This document shows, in pieces, positions 5,170-5,926 of a stretch of DNA of 5,926 bases. The number at the start of each line of letters is the position of its first letter. The stretch's first letter is position 1. The DNA is from an uncultured Lachnospiraceae bacterium. GTDB taxonomy: Bacteria; Bacillota; Clostridia; Lachnospirales; Lachnospiraceae. The stretch is taken from positions 1 to 5,926 of the forward strand of contig CAJTVD010000129.1 of assembly GCA_910579495.1 (NCBI GenBank), given 5' to 3'. Made by a program: the position numbers and the translations under genes. The notes below the pieces were generated by a model, which did not search any database, had not been told where the DNA came from, and saw nothing but the letters and a program-made list of their open reading frames with translations.

Positions 5170-5926
5170 CTACTGCTGCAGGCGGTTCCGGTAATCCATC
5201 GGCGTCATCCCCATCTTCCTGCGGAAAGCCGCCGCAAACTTGCTTGGGCTGTCGTACCCAACGCACCCGGCAATCTCCGCCACACTCATCTCCCGCTTTG
5301 TCCTTAAGAGAACTGCCGCCTGGTTCATCCGGTACTCCAGAAGGTAGCTGCCAATGCTCGCCCCAAAAACCGATTTAAAGCAGTTTTTAAGGGGCGTCAG
5401 CGGGATATCAAAACGGCGGGACATCTCCTCCTGCGTGAAATTCTCATCCATATGCCCCACAAGGAACTGCTGCACCGCCTTGGCCTTTTCCACCTGCGTC
5501 CGGTAAAAATACGGCTTCTCCACAGGATTTTCCGGCAGTTCCAGTGCTTCCAGATACAGCAGCAGCTCCAGAATCTTTATCTTAAAATAGGACCGCTTGA
5601 TCTTTTCCGGCACTGCGTACAGCTCCCCAAAAATATGCTCGATAGAGCCTGCGCCATGCACGACGTAAGGGTAAATGCCGCCGCAGAACTTTTCCTGCAA
5701 TGCCCGCAGGTTCACGGGAAAGTCCTTGATCTCCTGCGGCAGAGACCGGCAGGCCGCATCCATATCAAAAGACACCATTGCGCCGTGGTAATGGGAAAGC
5801 GGCATCTCAAAATGCCCGGTATGGGTAAGCCTGCGGTCAAGTTTCAGATCCCCCGCCTCCACATAGGAGTAGGCGTCGTCAGCCGCCGGATACTCCAGCC
5901 GCCCCTCCCGGCAGTGGTCGATGCAG
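5170..5926 (-). CDS. AraC-family transcriptional regulator (N-terminus outside window)
   Basis: The frame stays open to the window edge and gives 251 visible residues, so codons such as the GTG at 5862 are internal. The first visible part (CIDHCREGRLEY, then a YVEAGDL turn and HYHG) looks like the N-terminal cupin-like sensing half seen in many Clostridia AraC proteins. The C-terminal 100 residues form the double helix-turn-helix. HTH1 is at about visible residues 164-188 (EEMSRRFDIPLTPLKNCFK), and HTH2 at about 214-242 (SVAEIAGCVGYDSPSKFAAA, then FRRKMGMTPMDYR), matching the AraC consensus ending. It probably senses a small molecule related to the transporter substrate and activates the ABC genes 129 bases downstream on the same strand. 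The layout resembles ybtA with ybtP/ybtQ. The stop is TAG at 5172-5170. Its own promoter is outside the window. The AraC call is firm; ligand and targets are inferred. Confidence 0.95.
   Translation of the reverse strand, partial: CIDHCREGRLEYPAADDAYSYVEAGDLKLDRRLTHTGHFEMPLSHYHGAMVSFDMDAACRSLPQEIKDFPVNLRALQEKFCGGIYPYVVHGAGSIEHIFGELYAVPEKIKRSYFKIKILELLLYLEALELPENPVEKPYFYRTQVEKAKAVQQFLVGHMDENFTQEEMSRRFDIPLTPLKNCFKSVFGASIGSYLLEYRMNQAAVLLRTKREMSVAEIAGCVGYDSPSKFAAAFRRKMGMTPMDYRNRLQQ

Noticed and set aside
1..5926. CRISPR array, tRNA, rRNA, toxin-antitoxin or known riboswitch
   Set aside because: No regular direct repeats, cloverleaf, rRNA-like segment, small toxin/antitoxin pair or recognisable riboswitch core was seen on either strand.

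Overview
The window looks like accessory DNA from a Gram-positive gut-type Clostridia, most likely Lachnospiraceae or a relative. The evidence is the strong AGGAGG-type ribosome binding sites, the roughly balanced base composition, GNRA-capped intrinsic terminators, and a recombinase-associated gene trio I recognise from integrative elements of that group. Every supported gene is on the minus strand, so transcription runs from high to low coordinates. No taxon can be fixed from this sequence alone.

Reading in the direction of transcription, the first block (5926 to about 988) is a transport cassette. It holds an AraC-family regulator whose N-terminus is cut by the window edge (5170-5926), then an intergenic region with a strong stem-loop and a possible promoter, then two ABC exporter-fold half-transporters (3238-5040 and 1482-3245). 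The two half-transporter genes overlap by 8 bases and presumably make a heterodimer. A 138-residue stand-alone OmpR/PhoB-type winged-helix protein without a receiver domain follows (1023-1439). A 10-bp, GAAA-capped intrinsic terminator (988-1015) closes the block 7 bases after the last stop codon. The arrangement of AraC regulator plus two half-transporters recalls the Yersinia ybtA-ybtP-ybtQ layout, but the substrate cannot be read from the sequence.

The second block (about 960 to 1) is a recombination module. A leader with a possible promoter, a second terminator-like hairpin and a 10-bp inverted repeat precedes three genes. These are a helix-turn-helix protein with two four-cysteine zinc-finger motifs (363-779), a 58-residue SHOCT-like protein (194-370), and the N-terminus of a serine recombinase with its YARVS catalytic motif (1-151, continuing outside the window). 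The first two overlap by 8 bases, so the three genes are probably co-transcribed.

The simplest reading is that the AraC/ABC/winged-helix cassette is cargo next to the integration module of an integrative or mobilisable element. The gene families are known. The less explained points are the stand-alone winged-helix gene in the frame of the preceding ABC gene, the promoter and terminator geometry in front of the transporter, the leader of the recombinase operon, and the roles of the two small proteins beside the recombinase.
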